DNA of 8,482 nt from Opitutia bacterium (GCA_003157575.1 PMKA01000447.1:1-8482); one strand, 5' to 3'; shown: positions 1 through 6,368, numbered from the stretch's first letter. A program made the numbers and translations. The notes: a model not told the origin generated them from the sequence alone.

Positions 1-350
1 GGATCGGTTCCGGCATGCATACGAATTTCTCGACCAAGTACCTCCGCGACGTGGGCGGGCAGAAATATTTCGAGGCCCTGATGGCCGCGTTCGCCAAACA
101 CATCGATGAGCACATCGCGGTGTACGGACCGGACAACCATCTGCGCCTCACCGGGCTGCACGAAACGCAGTCCATCGACAAGTTCAACTATGCCCTGTCC
201 GATCGTGGCGCCTCGGTCCGCCTGCCGGTCAACTTCATCAAGAACGGGTACCGTGGCTATCTCGAGGATCGTCGCCCGAATTCTGCAGCCGACCCTTATC
301 TGGTCGCCGGTCGAATTCTCAAGACGACTCAGACGGTTCCGACAGCCTGA
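1..350 (+). CDS. glnA: Glutamine synthetase, GSII-type, C-terminal fragment (5' end outside window)
   Basis: Makes glutamine from glutamate, ammonia and ATP in the cytoplasm; the entry point of nitrogen assimilation. Only the last 115 or so codons are present; the reading frame enters at base 3. Seen: the GSGMHTNFSTK stretch (beta-barrel active-site strand), YGPDNHLRLTGLHET (the Arg that contacts glutamate and the HET signature), SDRGASVRLP (ATP/phosphate-binding Arg residues) and YLEDRRPNSAADPY (catalytic Glu and Arg of the C-terminal barrel). Order and spacing match the eukaryote-like GSII group of roughly 340-370 residues rather than dodecameric GSI, which is longer and ends in an adenylylation region. 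No adenylylation tyrosine motif is seen, so control is probably transcriptional or by feedback. The gene ends just before a strong terminator, so it is the last gene of its transcript. The symbol could equally be glnII. Confidence 0.93.
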   Translation, partial: IGSGMHTNFSTKYLRDVGGQKYFEALMAAFAKHIDEHIAVYGPDNHLRLTGLHETQSIDKFNYALSDRGASVRLPVNFIKNGYRGYLEDRRPNSAADPYLVAGRILKTTQTVPTA

Positions 351-379
351 AGCTGCGGTTTTCTGATTTGGTCTTCGCC

Positions 380-414
380 GAGCGCCATCCCGCAGGGGGT
401 GGCGCTCTTCTTTT
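380..414 (+). terminator. Intrinsic terminator of the glutamine synthetase gene
   Basis: Bases 380-391 pair with 396-407: a 12-bp stem with a single G-U wobble and a 4-nt loop (GCAG). A T-rich tail (TTCTTTT, 408-414) follows. It lies 30 nt after the glutamine synthetase stop and isolates that gene from the kinase-like gene downstream. Confidence 0.88.
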
Positions 415-551
415 AGGCGGGTCCCCATGCCGCCGCGCCCGCCCTCGCCGAGCGAAGCAGTCCCGGGCGGCGGATCGTCAACCAGTCCCGCCCGCGGCTA
501 AACCCGGGCTTGTCTCGGGTCGGCGCCGGGCAACACTGGGCCCGCCGCAAC

Positions 552-986
552 ATGCATGACGTCAAAGATACTGTCCGGGCGCTGGTTCGCATCGGTTTTG
601 ACGGCCGGGTGCACAAGACCTTCCGCGGTCACCTGGCGAAGGAGCGTTTCGAGAACGAGGTGCGGGTCCTGCGCTTTCTTGAGGAGAAGGGCTGCGACTT
701 CGTTCCACGGGTGATCGAGGCCGATCCCGGGCAACTGAAGCTCGTGACGACCAATTGCGGCCAGCGCGTCGATCAGCTCAGCCCGGAGCGGATGAACGAG
801 CTTTACGACTCCCTGCTGCCGTTCGGGGTGCGGCATCAGGACGCCGTTCTGCGCAACATCACCTACGACCGCAGGGCGGGGCGCTTTTGCGTCATCGATT
901 TTGAGTTCGCAATGCTGCTCCATGCACCCGAACTCTCTCCTCCGCCTCCTCCGCCGGATGCCCCACGGCCGCCCGGGAGCCTGTGA
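552..986 (+). CDS. Miniature protein-kinase-like protein (RIO/Bud32-like core)
   Basis: A 144-aa protein that looks like a protein-kinase fold cut to its catalytic minimum. Seen, numbered from the ATG at 552: a beta-strand Lys (VHKTF, K22), a candidate alphaC Glu (RFENEV, E36), a hinge-like strand (LKLVTT, 62-67), a catalytic loop HQDAVLRN (H95, D97, N102) and the metal-binding Asp in VIDFEFA (D116, replacing DFG). Only about one helix separates hinge and catalytic loop, and nothing resembling the large helical C-lobe follows; the tail (129-144) is Pro-rich. Such brevity recalls Bud32/RIO and lipopolysaccharide-kinase-like folds. The substrate is unknown. A TTG at 510 would add 14 residues, but they lack kinase features, so the ATG is preferred; neither start has a clear Shine-Dalgarno. 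The next gene is a PP2C phosphatase 27 nt away, suggesting co-transcription and an opposing activity. A pseudokinase is possible, although all key residues are present. Confidence 0.75.
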   Translation: MHDVKDTVRALVRIGFDGRVHKTFRGHLAKERFENEVRVLRFLEEKGCDFVPRVIEADPGQLKLVTTNCGQRVDQLSPERMNELYDSLLPFGVRHQDAVLRNITYDRRAGRFCVIDFEFAMLLHAPELSPPPPPPDAPRPPGSL

Positions 987-1013
987 ACCGCCGCATTGCT
1001 CCGCCGTTTTCCG

Positions 1014-1889
1014 ATGGCCAATCCGTTCGAAAAAGATCCCCTGCCTCCCTGCATCGTCCGCTGGTCCGGACTGACCGACCGCGGGCGCGTGCGAACCAAC
1101 AACGAAGACGCCTTCCTCGCGCTGGCCGTCGACGGCCATGGCGTGCAATATCTCGGCAAGATCGGCGAAGCCCCGCTTGGCGCGACGGATTTCATCTTCG
1201 CCGTGAGCGACGGCATGGGTGGCGCGAATGCCGGCGAGTTCGCCAGCCGCATAGCGGTTGACCGGATTCCCCGCCTCGTGAGCCGCAGCTTCAAGGCCTC
1301 GGCAATGGGACTGTCGTCTGGATTCTCGGACATCCTGGCCGAGTTGTTCGCCAACATCCACAACGACCTCCTCCACCTCGGCAGCAGCTACGAGGAATGC
1401 GCCGGGATGGGAGCCACCCTGAGCCTGGGATGGCTCACCCCGGGCTGGCTCTATTTCGCCCATGTCGGCGACAGCCGGATTTACTATCTGCCGCGCGCCG
1501 GAGGGATCACCCAGCTGACGCACGACCACACCCATGTCGGCTGGTTGCGGCGCACCGGGCGCATCAACGAGAGCGAACATCGCCTGCATCCCGCGCGCAG
1601 CTCGCTCCAGCAGGTGCTCGGCGCCGGTCAGCAGATCATCGATCCGCATATCGGCGCCGTCGGGTTCGAGCCGGGCGACCGTTTTCTTTTCTGCTCCGAC
1701 GGCCTGATCGACGGCCTGAGGGACCGGCGCATCGAAGAGGCAGTCCGCGCTCCCGTGCCGGCTGTCGCGGAACTTCCGGTGGCGCGACGTCTCGTAGAGG
1801 AGGCCGTGGCCGCCTCCGGCCGCGACAACACAACCGCGGTCGCGGTCGAGATCCTGCCGGCGGCCGGCAAGCCCGCCCCCGGAACTTAG
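1014..1889 (+). CDS. PP2C/PPM-family serine/threonine protein phosphatase
   Basis: A 291-aa cytoplasmic metal-dependent phosphatase that removes phosphate from Ser/Thr. The PPM motifs are in order, numbered from the ATG at 1014: R27-TNNED-32 (metal Asp D32), VSDGMGG (64-70, metal Asp D66), GATL (133-136), HVGDSR (150-155), SDGL (228-231, metal Asp D229) and GRDNTT (269-274, D271). Together they supply the binuclear metal centre. Length is typical for a stand-alone bacterial PP2C; no membrane segment or sensor domain is seen, so regulation probably comes from a partner. A TTG at 996 would add six residues; the ATG better fits the family's start. No clear Shine-Dalgarno is visible. The gene follows the mini-kinase gene by 27 nt, so the two likely form one transcript. 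It converges with the ClbS-like gene, leaving 182 nt between them without a recognisable gene. Confidence 0.93.
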   Translation: MANPFEKDPLPPCIVRWSGLTDRGRVRTNNEDAFLALAVDGHGVQYLGKIGEAPLGATDFIFAVSDGMGGANAGEFASRIAVDRIPRLVSRSFKASAMGLSSGFSDILAELFANIHNDLLHLGSSYEECAGMGATLSLGWLTPGWLYFAHVGDSRIYYLPRAGGITQLTHDHTHVGWLRRTGRINESEHRLHPARSSLQQVLGAGQQIIDPHIGAVGFEPGDRFLFCSDGLIDGLRDRRIEEAVRAPVPAVAELPVARRLVEEAVAASGRDNTTAVAVEILPAAGKPAPGT

Positions 1890-2071
1890 GGACTGCAGCA
1901 GCGGGGACCGACCCAGGGGGGCGAACGGAACTGCCGAGAAGAGGCGGACCATTCTCGGCCAAGCCGCGCCAGGGCTTGCCCGTCATGCTTCTGCCTGCGA
2001 ACCCTCCAGCGCCCCGATTCCCCGCGCCTCCCCATGCCTTTTGCCCGACGATTCTCCTTTCGCGTCCCGCA

Positions 2072-2584
2072 TCAGGTACTGGCCCGGCCGGCCTTCCATT
2101 TTCTGATTCGACGACGAGCGTTCTTGTAGGGCGATAGACTGTTGAGTTGCACGATCCGCCCGAGAATCCAATCCCCGTGCCACGCTTGGTGATAAAGCTC
2201 ATGGTCGGTGCGTTGCCTTACCAGACGGACCAGCTCCGACTCTGTTGTCGCGAGCAATTGCAGCAACTGGGGAAACGACATCTCTTCATAGTCCCTATAG
2301 AACTTCTGGGCGAGAAGCCCGAGTTGATTCCAGCGATAACCTGTTTCAGGAAAATCGACCGGCAGGCCCTTGTCCTTTCGCGAACACCATTTCAGGACCA
2401 GTTCTCCCCATCCAATCAGATATGCGACGAGATTGCAGACGCTCATCACGGAGCCTTTTGCATGCCCCTCCATCGAGGGAATACTCACGACTTCGGGAGG
2501 CAGATCCCGCAGTTCAGCAAGCAGCGCCTCGTAGGCGGTGTCGATGCCGGCAAGAAGCTCTTCCTTGTTGGATGGGATGCTCAT
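2072..2584 (-). CDS. ClbS/DfsB-family four-helix-bundle protein (DUF1706)
   Basis: A 170-aa soluble protein of the ClbS/DfsB family. The founding member ClbS protects colibactin producers by opening the toxin's cyclopropane; most family members, probably including this one, have no known substrate. Seen: the N-terminal IPSNKEELLAGID signature, a conserved core NLVAYLIGWGELVLKW, the YRWNQLGLLAQKFY segment, and the C-terminal GRIVQLNSLSPYKNARRRIR block that defines the family. Length is usual. The ATG at 2584 is preferred over a TTG nine bases upstream (2593), because family members begin close to this ATG. No signal peptide or membrane segment is seen. Base composition is lower in GC than the flanking phosphatase and dnaX genes, which hints at acquisition by transfer. 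An 87-nt gap separates it from the zinc-ribbon gene on the same strand, so they could share a transcript. Detoxification of a DNA-reactive compound is inference only. Confidence 0.88.
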   Translation of the reverse strand: MSIPSNKEELLAGIDTAYEALLAELRDLPPEVVSIPSMEGHAKGSVMSVCNLVAYLIGWGELVLKWCSRKDKGLPVDFPETGYRWNQLGLLAQKFYRDYEEMSFPQLLQLLATTESELVRLVRQRTDHELYHQAWHGDWILGRIVQLNSLSPYKNARRRIRKWKAGRAST

Positions 2585-2671
2585 CGGATTCAACCCGACG
2601 TTTGGGGGCGACTCGCGGCCGATGCCGGGGGAGTAATCAGATCGGAACCGCCGGCTGTCCGATTGGGCTTT

Positions 2672-2920
2672 TCATTCACTATCGTCGCGAGGCTCACATT
2701 TTTTCTTCACAAACTGTGCAAGCGCGTACGCGTCGCATGACGTTGTGACCAGTCCGCATTCGAGACAGACGACTGCCGGTCCGTCCAAGAAAATCCCCCC
2801 GTATAGCGAAAACGCCCAGAACTTCTGATGATCAGGTCGGATCACGGCCTTTTTTTGGTTACTGCTGACGATCCTCCCCGTGATGACATTTCTGGACCCG
2901 CAGCGAAGGCATTCACTCAT
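2672..2920 (-). CDS. Small Cys-rich zinc-ribbon-like protein, function unknown
   Basis: An 82-aa protein starting at an ATG. Seen: two CxxC knuckles, CLRC (C4, C7) and CLEC (C52, C55), 44 residues apart, plus C62 and C75. Between them lies a segment rich in aromatic and Gly residues (FWAFSLYGGIFLDGP). The first knuckle has the usual rubredoxin-like CxxCG form (CLRCGS), and the second reads CLECG. Paired CxxCG knuckles usually bind one zinc ion as a ribbon and contact nucleic acid or protein, but no specific family is recognised. No signal peptide is visible. The gene has AT-richer codon use than dnaX upstream, like its neighbour the ClbS-like gene, so the pair may be a small acquired islet. 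A 125-nt gap separates it from the distal end of dnaX on the same strand. The coding call rests on the well-formed start, the Cys pattern and the length. Confidence 0.72.
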   Translation of the reverse strand: MSECLRCGSRNVITGRIVSSNQKKAVIRPDHQKFWAFSLYGGIFLDGPAVVCLECGLVTTSCDAYALAQFVKKKCEPRDDSE

Positions 2921-3045
2921 GTCGTTTTTGCCGTCAAAGTCGCGGCCCGAGCTCCGGCTGGCGTGACTCCGCCTGCACGGTGATCTGATTGTCTGGAAAT
3001 GTCCTGGAAATCAAGATTCGAATGGGCTGACGGAGAATCCCGGCG

Positions 3046-3420
3046 TCAGTTCCGCAGATCTTCGGGGCGCAGGCGCTTCACTCCCGTCCATTGCGCGCGG
3101 AAAAGTTCATCGAGCGCCGTGCGCACCTCCGCGGGGATTCGCTGCGTCAGCTGCCCGACCGGAGGCAGTTCGTCGACAACGGGTGCCTCGGGCGGGATGC
3201 CAATCTCGTCCGGCGAAATCTCCGGAGCATCGTCCGGCAGTGGCTCCGAGGGAGGAGCCTGCCGCGGAGCCGCCGGCAGCCTGGCAGGAGAGGGGCCGGA
3301 AGATCTCGGCCTTGCGCGGGGCGTCTCCACGACCGGCGTGCGCACGTGGGAATCCCCGGGATCTTCCTTCGCACGGGGAACCGCCAGCCGCAGCCGGCGT
3401 TCAAGCTCAGCTATCAGTCC
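3046..3420 (-). CDS. dnaX: dnaX tau extension, read in the -1 frame after the A10 run
   Basis: Begins with [12 protein letters not shown], joined to GEKKK of the zero frame, and runs 124 codons to the TGA at 3046-3048; total product about 508 aa. Seen: a charged helix directly after the junction, a Pro/Ala/Ser/Arg-rich linker (about 20-70), an acidic stretch ([20 protein letters not shown]) and a basic C-terminal helix ending [11 protein letters not shown]. The frame is open with GC-rich third positions and protein-like composition, unlike a random shadow frame. In E. coli the corresponding region of tau binds the polymerase alpha subunit and the DnaB helicase and so ties the leading and lagging polymerases together. 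The same role is inferred here; no residue match to the E. coli domains IV-V is claimed. A single extra A in the run (true genomic A11 or a sequencing error) would make this a plain continuous dnaX. Confidence 0.72.
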   Translation of the reverse strand, partial: GLIAELERRLRLAVPRAKEDPGDSHVRTPVVETPRARPRSSGPSPARLPAAPRQAPPSEPLPDDAPEISPDEIGIPPEAPVVDELPPVGQLTQRIPAEVRTALDELFRAQWTGVKRLRPEDLRN

Positions 3421-3436
3421 TTTTTTTTTTCGCCCT
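3378..3436 (-). promoter_or_regulatory. dnaX frameshift site: A10 slippery run with upstream AGGG and downstream hairpin
   Basis: On the coding strand the zero frame reads GAA AAA AAA AAG GAC TGA, so the heptamer A AAA AAG (3426-3420), the same as the E. coli dnaX slippery site, sits in the correct register for a -1 shift. An AGGG (3436-3433) lies 6 nt before the heptamer and could act as the internal Shine-Dalgarno stimulator. Downstream, 3399-3393 pairs with 3388-3382 (7 bp, one G-U, 4-nt loop), extended by GAA/TTC (3402-3400 with 3380-3378) across a one-base bulge. The spacer of 17-20 nt is longer than the usual 5-9. The A10 run could instead work by transcriptional slippage, with A11 transcripts giving tau. 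Confidence 0.68.
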
Positions 3437-4571
3437 GCGCAGGCTCGTCCGCCGGAGCCTGCTCGGCCAGCACCGCCAGCTCCTTGATCAGGCTGTCGAT
3501 CGCCCGCGCGCGGCTCGCCTCGACCGCCTTCAGGAGGGTGACCTCGAAATTGATTTTCTCGGCCAGTCCGTGCTTCACGGCCGATTCGCCTTCGCGCAGC
3601 CCGTCGAGCAGGCGCGTCAGCTGTTCGGTCGTCATGGGCGCGCCGCCGAGCGCCGCGCTTTGTCCGCCTTTGGCGATCGCATCGAGAAGGCTGGCGCGTA
3701 TGAAGCCCTGCAGATCCACGAGCAGGCGGAAGAGGTCGCGGCCGTTCTCGTCGCATTCGTCGACGATTCCGACGATCTTCTTGTGGTCGCCGGCGGCGAG
3801 GGCGCCGGCAAGTTCAACGATCTTCTCCGTTGCGACGAGGCCGTAAACGTCGAGCACGTCGGCCTCGCTGACGTCGGTGCCGCAAAACGAAATCATCTGG
3901 TCGAAGATCGACTGGGCGTCGCGCATGCCGCCGTCGGCCATGCGTGCGATGCTGGCCAGCGCCGCGTCGCTCACCGTGATCTTCTCCGCCGCTCCGATCT
4001 TCTTCAGCCGTTCCACGATCAATTCGACGGAGATGGGTTTCAGGTCGAATCGTTGGCAGCGGGAAATGATGGTCGGCAGCACCTTTTGCACGTCCGTCGT
4101 CGCGAAGACGAACTTCACGTGCGCCGGCGGCTCCTCCAGCGTCTTCAGCAGCGCATTGAACGCGGCCGCGGAGAGCATGTGCACCTCGTCGATGATGAAG
4201 ATCTTGAAGCGTCCCTGAGCCGGCGCGTAGCGGACCGTGTCGCGGAGTTCGCGCACCTGCTCGACTCCATTGTTGGAGGCGCCGTCGATCTCGATCACGT
4301 CGAGACAGGACCCCTCGGCGATCGATTTGCAGACCGGATCCTCCGGGTCAAAATCAGCCTTTGGCCCGCCGCTGCAGTTGAGGGCCTTGGCGAAAATCCG
4401 CGCCATGCTGGTCTTGCCGGTCCCGCGCGGGCCCACGAAAAGGTAGGCGTGTGCGATGCGGTTGCGGGTGATCGCGTTCTTCAGCGTGCGCACGACGTGG
4501 TCCTGCCCGACGAGATCGTCAAACGTCTGTGGCCGCCACTTGCGGGCGATGACCTGGTACGTGATGGACAT
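3414..4571 (-). CDS. dnaX: DNA polymerase III subunit gamma/tau (zero-frame, gamma-like product)
   Basis: ATPase of the clamp loader, which opens the sliding clamp and places it on primed DNA. The zero frame encodes 385 aa. Seen: the start [17 protein letters not shown], Walker A GPRGTGKT (47-54), Walker B IIDEVH (D128, E129), sensor 1 FATT (156-159), the SRC arginine-finger motif (170-172), domain II to about 240 and the collar domain III to about 365. The zinc module is odd: C66 and C81 remain, but the CxxC expected between them is replaced by DFDPED. The frame stops (TGA, 3414-3416) right after a run of ten A on the coding strand, at GEKKKD. This product holds domains I-III, as E. coli gamma does, and lacks the tau tail, which lies in the -1 frame. 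The ATG has only a weak AGG upstream. The SRP RNA gene lies about 200 nt upstream on the same strand. Confidence 0.96.
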   Translation of the reverse strand: MSITYQVIARKWRPQTFDDLVGQDHVVRTLKNAITRNRIAHAYLFVGPRGTGKTSMARIFAKALNCSGGPKADFDPEDPVCKSIAEGSCLDVIEIDGASNNGVEQVRELRDTVRYAPAQGRFKIFIIDEVHMLSAAAFNALLKTLEEPPAHVKFVFATTDVQKVLPTIISRCQRFDLKPISVELIVERLKKIGAAEKITVSDAALASIARMADGGMRDAQSIFDQMISFCGTDVSEADVLDVYGLVATEKIVELAGALAAGDHKKIVGIVDECDENGRDLFRLLVDLQGFIRASLLDAIAKGGQSAALGGAPMTTEQLTRLLDGLREGESAVKHGLAEKINFEVTLLKAVEASRARAIDSLIKELAVLAEQAPADEPAQGEKKKD

Positions 4572-4583
4572 GAAAAGCCTGGA

Positions 4584-4756
4584 CGACTGAAACGCTGAAC
4601 GGCTGAAAAATCCAGCCTGTGTTTTTCGAAAAGCACAGACCAGAGCCAGACGGCGGGAAGTCGAGCGTCAAATGCAGGTCAAACGTCCGGTCTCACAACG
4701 CCCGGCATTGTCGGCGCGGCAGTATTTCAGCCTTTCAGCCGTCAAATCCTTCAGCC
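4584..4756. repeat. CTGAA octamer repeats, facing each other, in the ffs-dnaX spacer
   Basis: On the plus strand 4584-4607 holds three tandem octamers CGACTGAA, ACGCTGAA, CGGCTGAA. At 4725-4740 the opposite orientation appears as two perfect octamers TTTCAGCC TTTCAGCC, with another TTCAGCC at 4750-4756. The arms 4594-4608 and 4725-4739 are inverted repeats matching at 14 of 15 positions, enclosing about 116 nt. In between sits a small hairpin (CTGTG 4617-4621 with CACAG 4634-4638, a TCGA loop). If the SRP RNA promoter reads through, this would form the dnaX leader structure. No open frame here resembles a protein. Confidence 0.6.
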
Positions 4757-4769
4757 TTTTTAACAAAAG

Positions 4770-4867
<98 letters not shown>

Positions 4868-4872
4868 AGGCG

Positions 4873-4901
4873 CAAGGTGTGGCCCGAATGAACGACTGCA
4901 A
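4873..4901 (-). promoter_or_regulatory. Possible ffs promoter (weak)
   Basis: TTGCAG (4901-4896) is a fair -35 box. Seventeen bases on, ACCTTG (4878-4873) would be the -10 position; it matches consensus poorly. The spacing places transcription start near 4866-4867, exactly the 5' end deduced from the RNA fold, which is the main support. Confidence 0.28.
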
Positions 4902-4973
4902 CACCTATTTTCGGCCATGCGCAGCGCCGCCAATGCTTGGGTGCGACAGGCGCCGCGTTGAGCCAGATGCCGG

Positions 4974-5528
4974 TCAGCGCCGGAGCATCACCGCAACGCG
5001 ATCGACGATTCCATCCACGGGCCAGAGGCGTCCGATGCCTTCATAGCCGCAGGCGAGCATGCCTTCCTCCGGACCGATGAATTCTGCGCCGCGCGCCTTC
5101 AGGGCTGCGACATTGGCGACCGTCGCGGGATGCGTCCACATCTTGCCGTTCATCGCCGGCGCGATCAACACGGGACAGCGCGCCATCAGGAAGAGCGAGC
5201 TCAGGAGATCCGGCGCCATTCCGTTCGCAAACTGGGCGATCACATCGGCCGTGGCCGGCGCGACCAACAGCAGGTCGGCCTTTTCGGCCAGTTCGATGTG
5301 TCCCGGCCGCCAGCCGTTGCCCTCGTCCCACAAATCCGCTGCGACCGGCTGCCGTGCGAGGGTTTGCAGGGTGAGCGGCGTGATGAATTTCTGCGCCGCC
5401 GCCGTCATGACCGGCATCACATCCGCGCCGAGTTTGACGAGCCTGCTGGTGAGGTCCGCGGCTTTGTAGGCCGCTATCGAACCGGTCACCCCGAGTACGA
5501 TCTTTTTGCCCGCGAGCAGTTGATCCAT
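4974..5528 (-). CDS. coaC: Phosphopantothenoylcysteine decarboxylase (stand-alone CoaC)
   Basis: FMN-dependent enzyme of coenzyme A synthesis; decarboxylates 4'-phosphopantothenoylcysteine to 4'-phosphopantetheine. A 184-aa cytoplasmic flavoprotein of the HFCD family. Seen: the N-terminal IVLGVTGSIAAYK phosphate/FMN loop (10-22), the active-site His in RPGHIEL (H77), LLVAPATADVIAQFANG (87-103), the PAMNGKMW substrate clamp (124-131, N127) and the flap Cys in LACGYEGIGRL (C160). In most bacteria this domain is fused to CoaB (ligase) as a protein of about 400 aa. Here the frame stops right after the CoaC domain, and the next 106 nt lead to the SRP RNA gene, so CoaB must be encoded elsewhere. 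The ATG at 5528 fits the family N-terminus; the 86 residues readable upstream of it are Arg-rich, unlike the family, and rejected. It lies 55 nt after the LTxxQ protein gene on the same strand. Confidence 0.93.
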   Translation of the reverse strand: MDQLLAGKKIVLGVTGSIAAYKAADLTSRLVKLGADVMPVMTAAAQKFITPLTLQTLARQPVAADLWDEGNGWRPGHIELAEKADLLLVAPATADVIAQFANGMAPDLLSSLFLMARCPVLIAPAMNGKMWTHPATVANVAALKARGAEFIGPEEGMLACGYEGIGRLWPVDGIVDRVAVMLRR

Positions 5529-5583
5529 GCCGTGCAGGCAACCAGCATGCCCGCCTGCCAGCAAGTCCGCAATGCTCCGGCCG

Positions 5584-6075
5584 TCAGGTCCCGGAAAACT
5601 TCTCAGGAGATGGCGGGGGAGGGGGCAGATGGTCGTCCGGTCCCTGCGGAGGGCCTCCCATGTCCGGGTGACCGCCGCCCGGATGCCGGGCATCGCGCAT
5701 CTCCCGCTCCCTGTGCCTGGCCTCGCGGCGCTCCTGGAGGATCTTCTCGTACTTGCCGCGCTGTTCCGGCGTGAGTTCCGCCGCAATCTGTTTTTCCATC
5801 TGCTCGAGAACGTCGATTGCCTGGCGGCGAAGTTTGATCAGCTCGGCAATGTTCGTCGACACGACCGGCTTGATGCGTTCCTGTTGCTCGGTCGTGAGTT
5901 GAAGCTCGTTGGCCACGTGTTCGAGCTGCCGGGCGATCCAGACCTCAGGCGGCGGTGGCGGGGGGGGGCCACGATGTCGCTCGACATGCGCCGCCACCAG
6001 CCAGCCGCCGGCGACGCCGGTGGCGAAGATGGCGATGAGCACGAGCCAGATCTGCCAGGGTTTGGTCATCCTCAT
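5584..6075 (-). CDS. Membrane-anchored LTxxQ-motif protein (Spy/CpxP-like)
   Basis: A 163-aa protein with an N-terminal membrane segment (about 7-29, WQIWLVLIAIFATGVAGGWL) that is either a signal anchor or an uncleaved signal, then a seven-proline run (37-43), a helical region with two LTxxQ motifs (LTTEQQ 60-65, LTPEQR 101-106) and a His/Gly/Met/Pro-rich tail (about 118-160) that could bind metal. Paired LTxxQ motifs typify the periplasmic Spy/CpxP/CnrX group of chaperones and metal or envelope-stress sensors. The start overlaps the preceding gene's stop (ATGA), so it is translationally coupled; an alternative ATG lies at 6069. As third gene of a sigma-factor operon it is a candidate sensor or inhibitor acting outside the membrane, or the stress effector. 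A G9 tract (5960-5968) encodes part of the proline run. Exact function unknown. Confidence 0.82.
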   Translation of the reverse strand: MRMTKPWQIWLVLIAIFATGVAGGWLVAAHVERHRGPPPPPPPEVWIARQLEHVANELQLTTEQQERIKPVVSTNIAELIKLRRQAIDVLEQMEKQIAAELTPEQRGKYEKILQERREARHREREMRDARHPGGGHPDMGGPPQGPDDHLPPPPPSPEKFSGT

Positions 6076-6368
6076 GAGGCGTTGGTGAACACCTCGGATA
6101 CGGGATCAATCAGGTTCTGCTCATCGTCTGCGGAACCAGCGAAGGCAAGATAATTGGCGGCGACGCTCACCAGAGTGAGCAGACAGGCAAGATAAAGCGC
6201 CCTCACGGAGAACCGCCCGAACACGGCGACCATCAAGGACGGCGTCTCGTTCATCGCCTGTGCCGCAATTCGTGTCGCAAAACCATAGGGCGCGGCGCCC
6301 CCGTCCGCCGCCGGCGCGTTCCGGGCCGCCGTCACCAGCCGCTGCCATCTGTAATCAAAGTCTTTCAT
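6072..6368 (-). CDS. Small single-pass membrane protein, candidate anti-sigma factor
   Basis: A 98-aa protein with a charged N-terminal region (MKDFDYRWQRLVTAAR), a stretch reading GGAAPYGFATRIAAQAM (23-39), one clear transmembrane helix (about 56-78, VRALYLACLLTLVSVAANYLAF) and an acidic external tail (80-98). By topology the first 55 or so residues lie in the cytoplasm. It overlaps the sigma gene by ATGA at its start and the LTxxQ gene by ATGA at its end, so the three are translated as a unit. Small membrane proteins in this position commonly hold the cognate ECF sigma factor inactive; no zinc (HxxxCxxC) motif is present, so it is not a standard ZAS anti-sigma, and the assignment is inference from context. 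Its start has the best Shine-Dalgarno in the window. Confidence 0.78.
   Translation of the reverse strand: MKDFDYRWQRLVTAARNAPAADGGAAPYGFATRIAAQAMNETPSLMVAVFGRFSVRALYLACLLTLVSVAANYLAFAGSADDEQNLIDPVSEVFTNAS

Noticed and set aside
498..1952. A 484-codon open frame on the minus strand, antisense to the kinase-like and phosphatase genes.
   Set aside because: Composition is that of a GC-rich shadow frame; the plus strand has clear kinase and PPM motifs over the same bases.
1933..1959. An 8-bp perfect stem (GCCGAGAA with TTCTCGGC) between the convergent phosphatase and ClbS-like genes, considered as a terminator.
   Set aside because: The loop is 11 nt and no T-tract follows on either strand; too weak to call.
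3027..3049. A 6-bp stem (CTGACG with CGTCAG) overlapping the tau stop codon, considered as the dnaX terminator.
   Set aside because: Short stem, 11-nt loop and no U-run after it on the minus strand.
2999..3060. A GATTCGAAT stretch resembling a tRNA T-loop in the spacer before the zinc-ribbon gene.
   Set aside because: No acceptor or anticodon arm can be built around it on either strand.
3183..4598. A 471-codon open frame on the plus strand, antisense to dnaX.
   Set aside because: It mirrors the coding pattern of dnaX, which has all clamp-loader motifs on the minus strand; no recognisable domain in the plus frame.
5529..5786. An N-terminal extension of the CoaC frame by 86 residues.
   Set aside because: Arg/Ser-rich sequence with no family resemblance, and it overlaps the end of the LTxxQ protein gene; CoaC proteins begin at the ATG at 5528.
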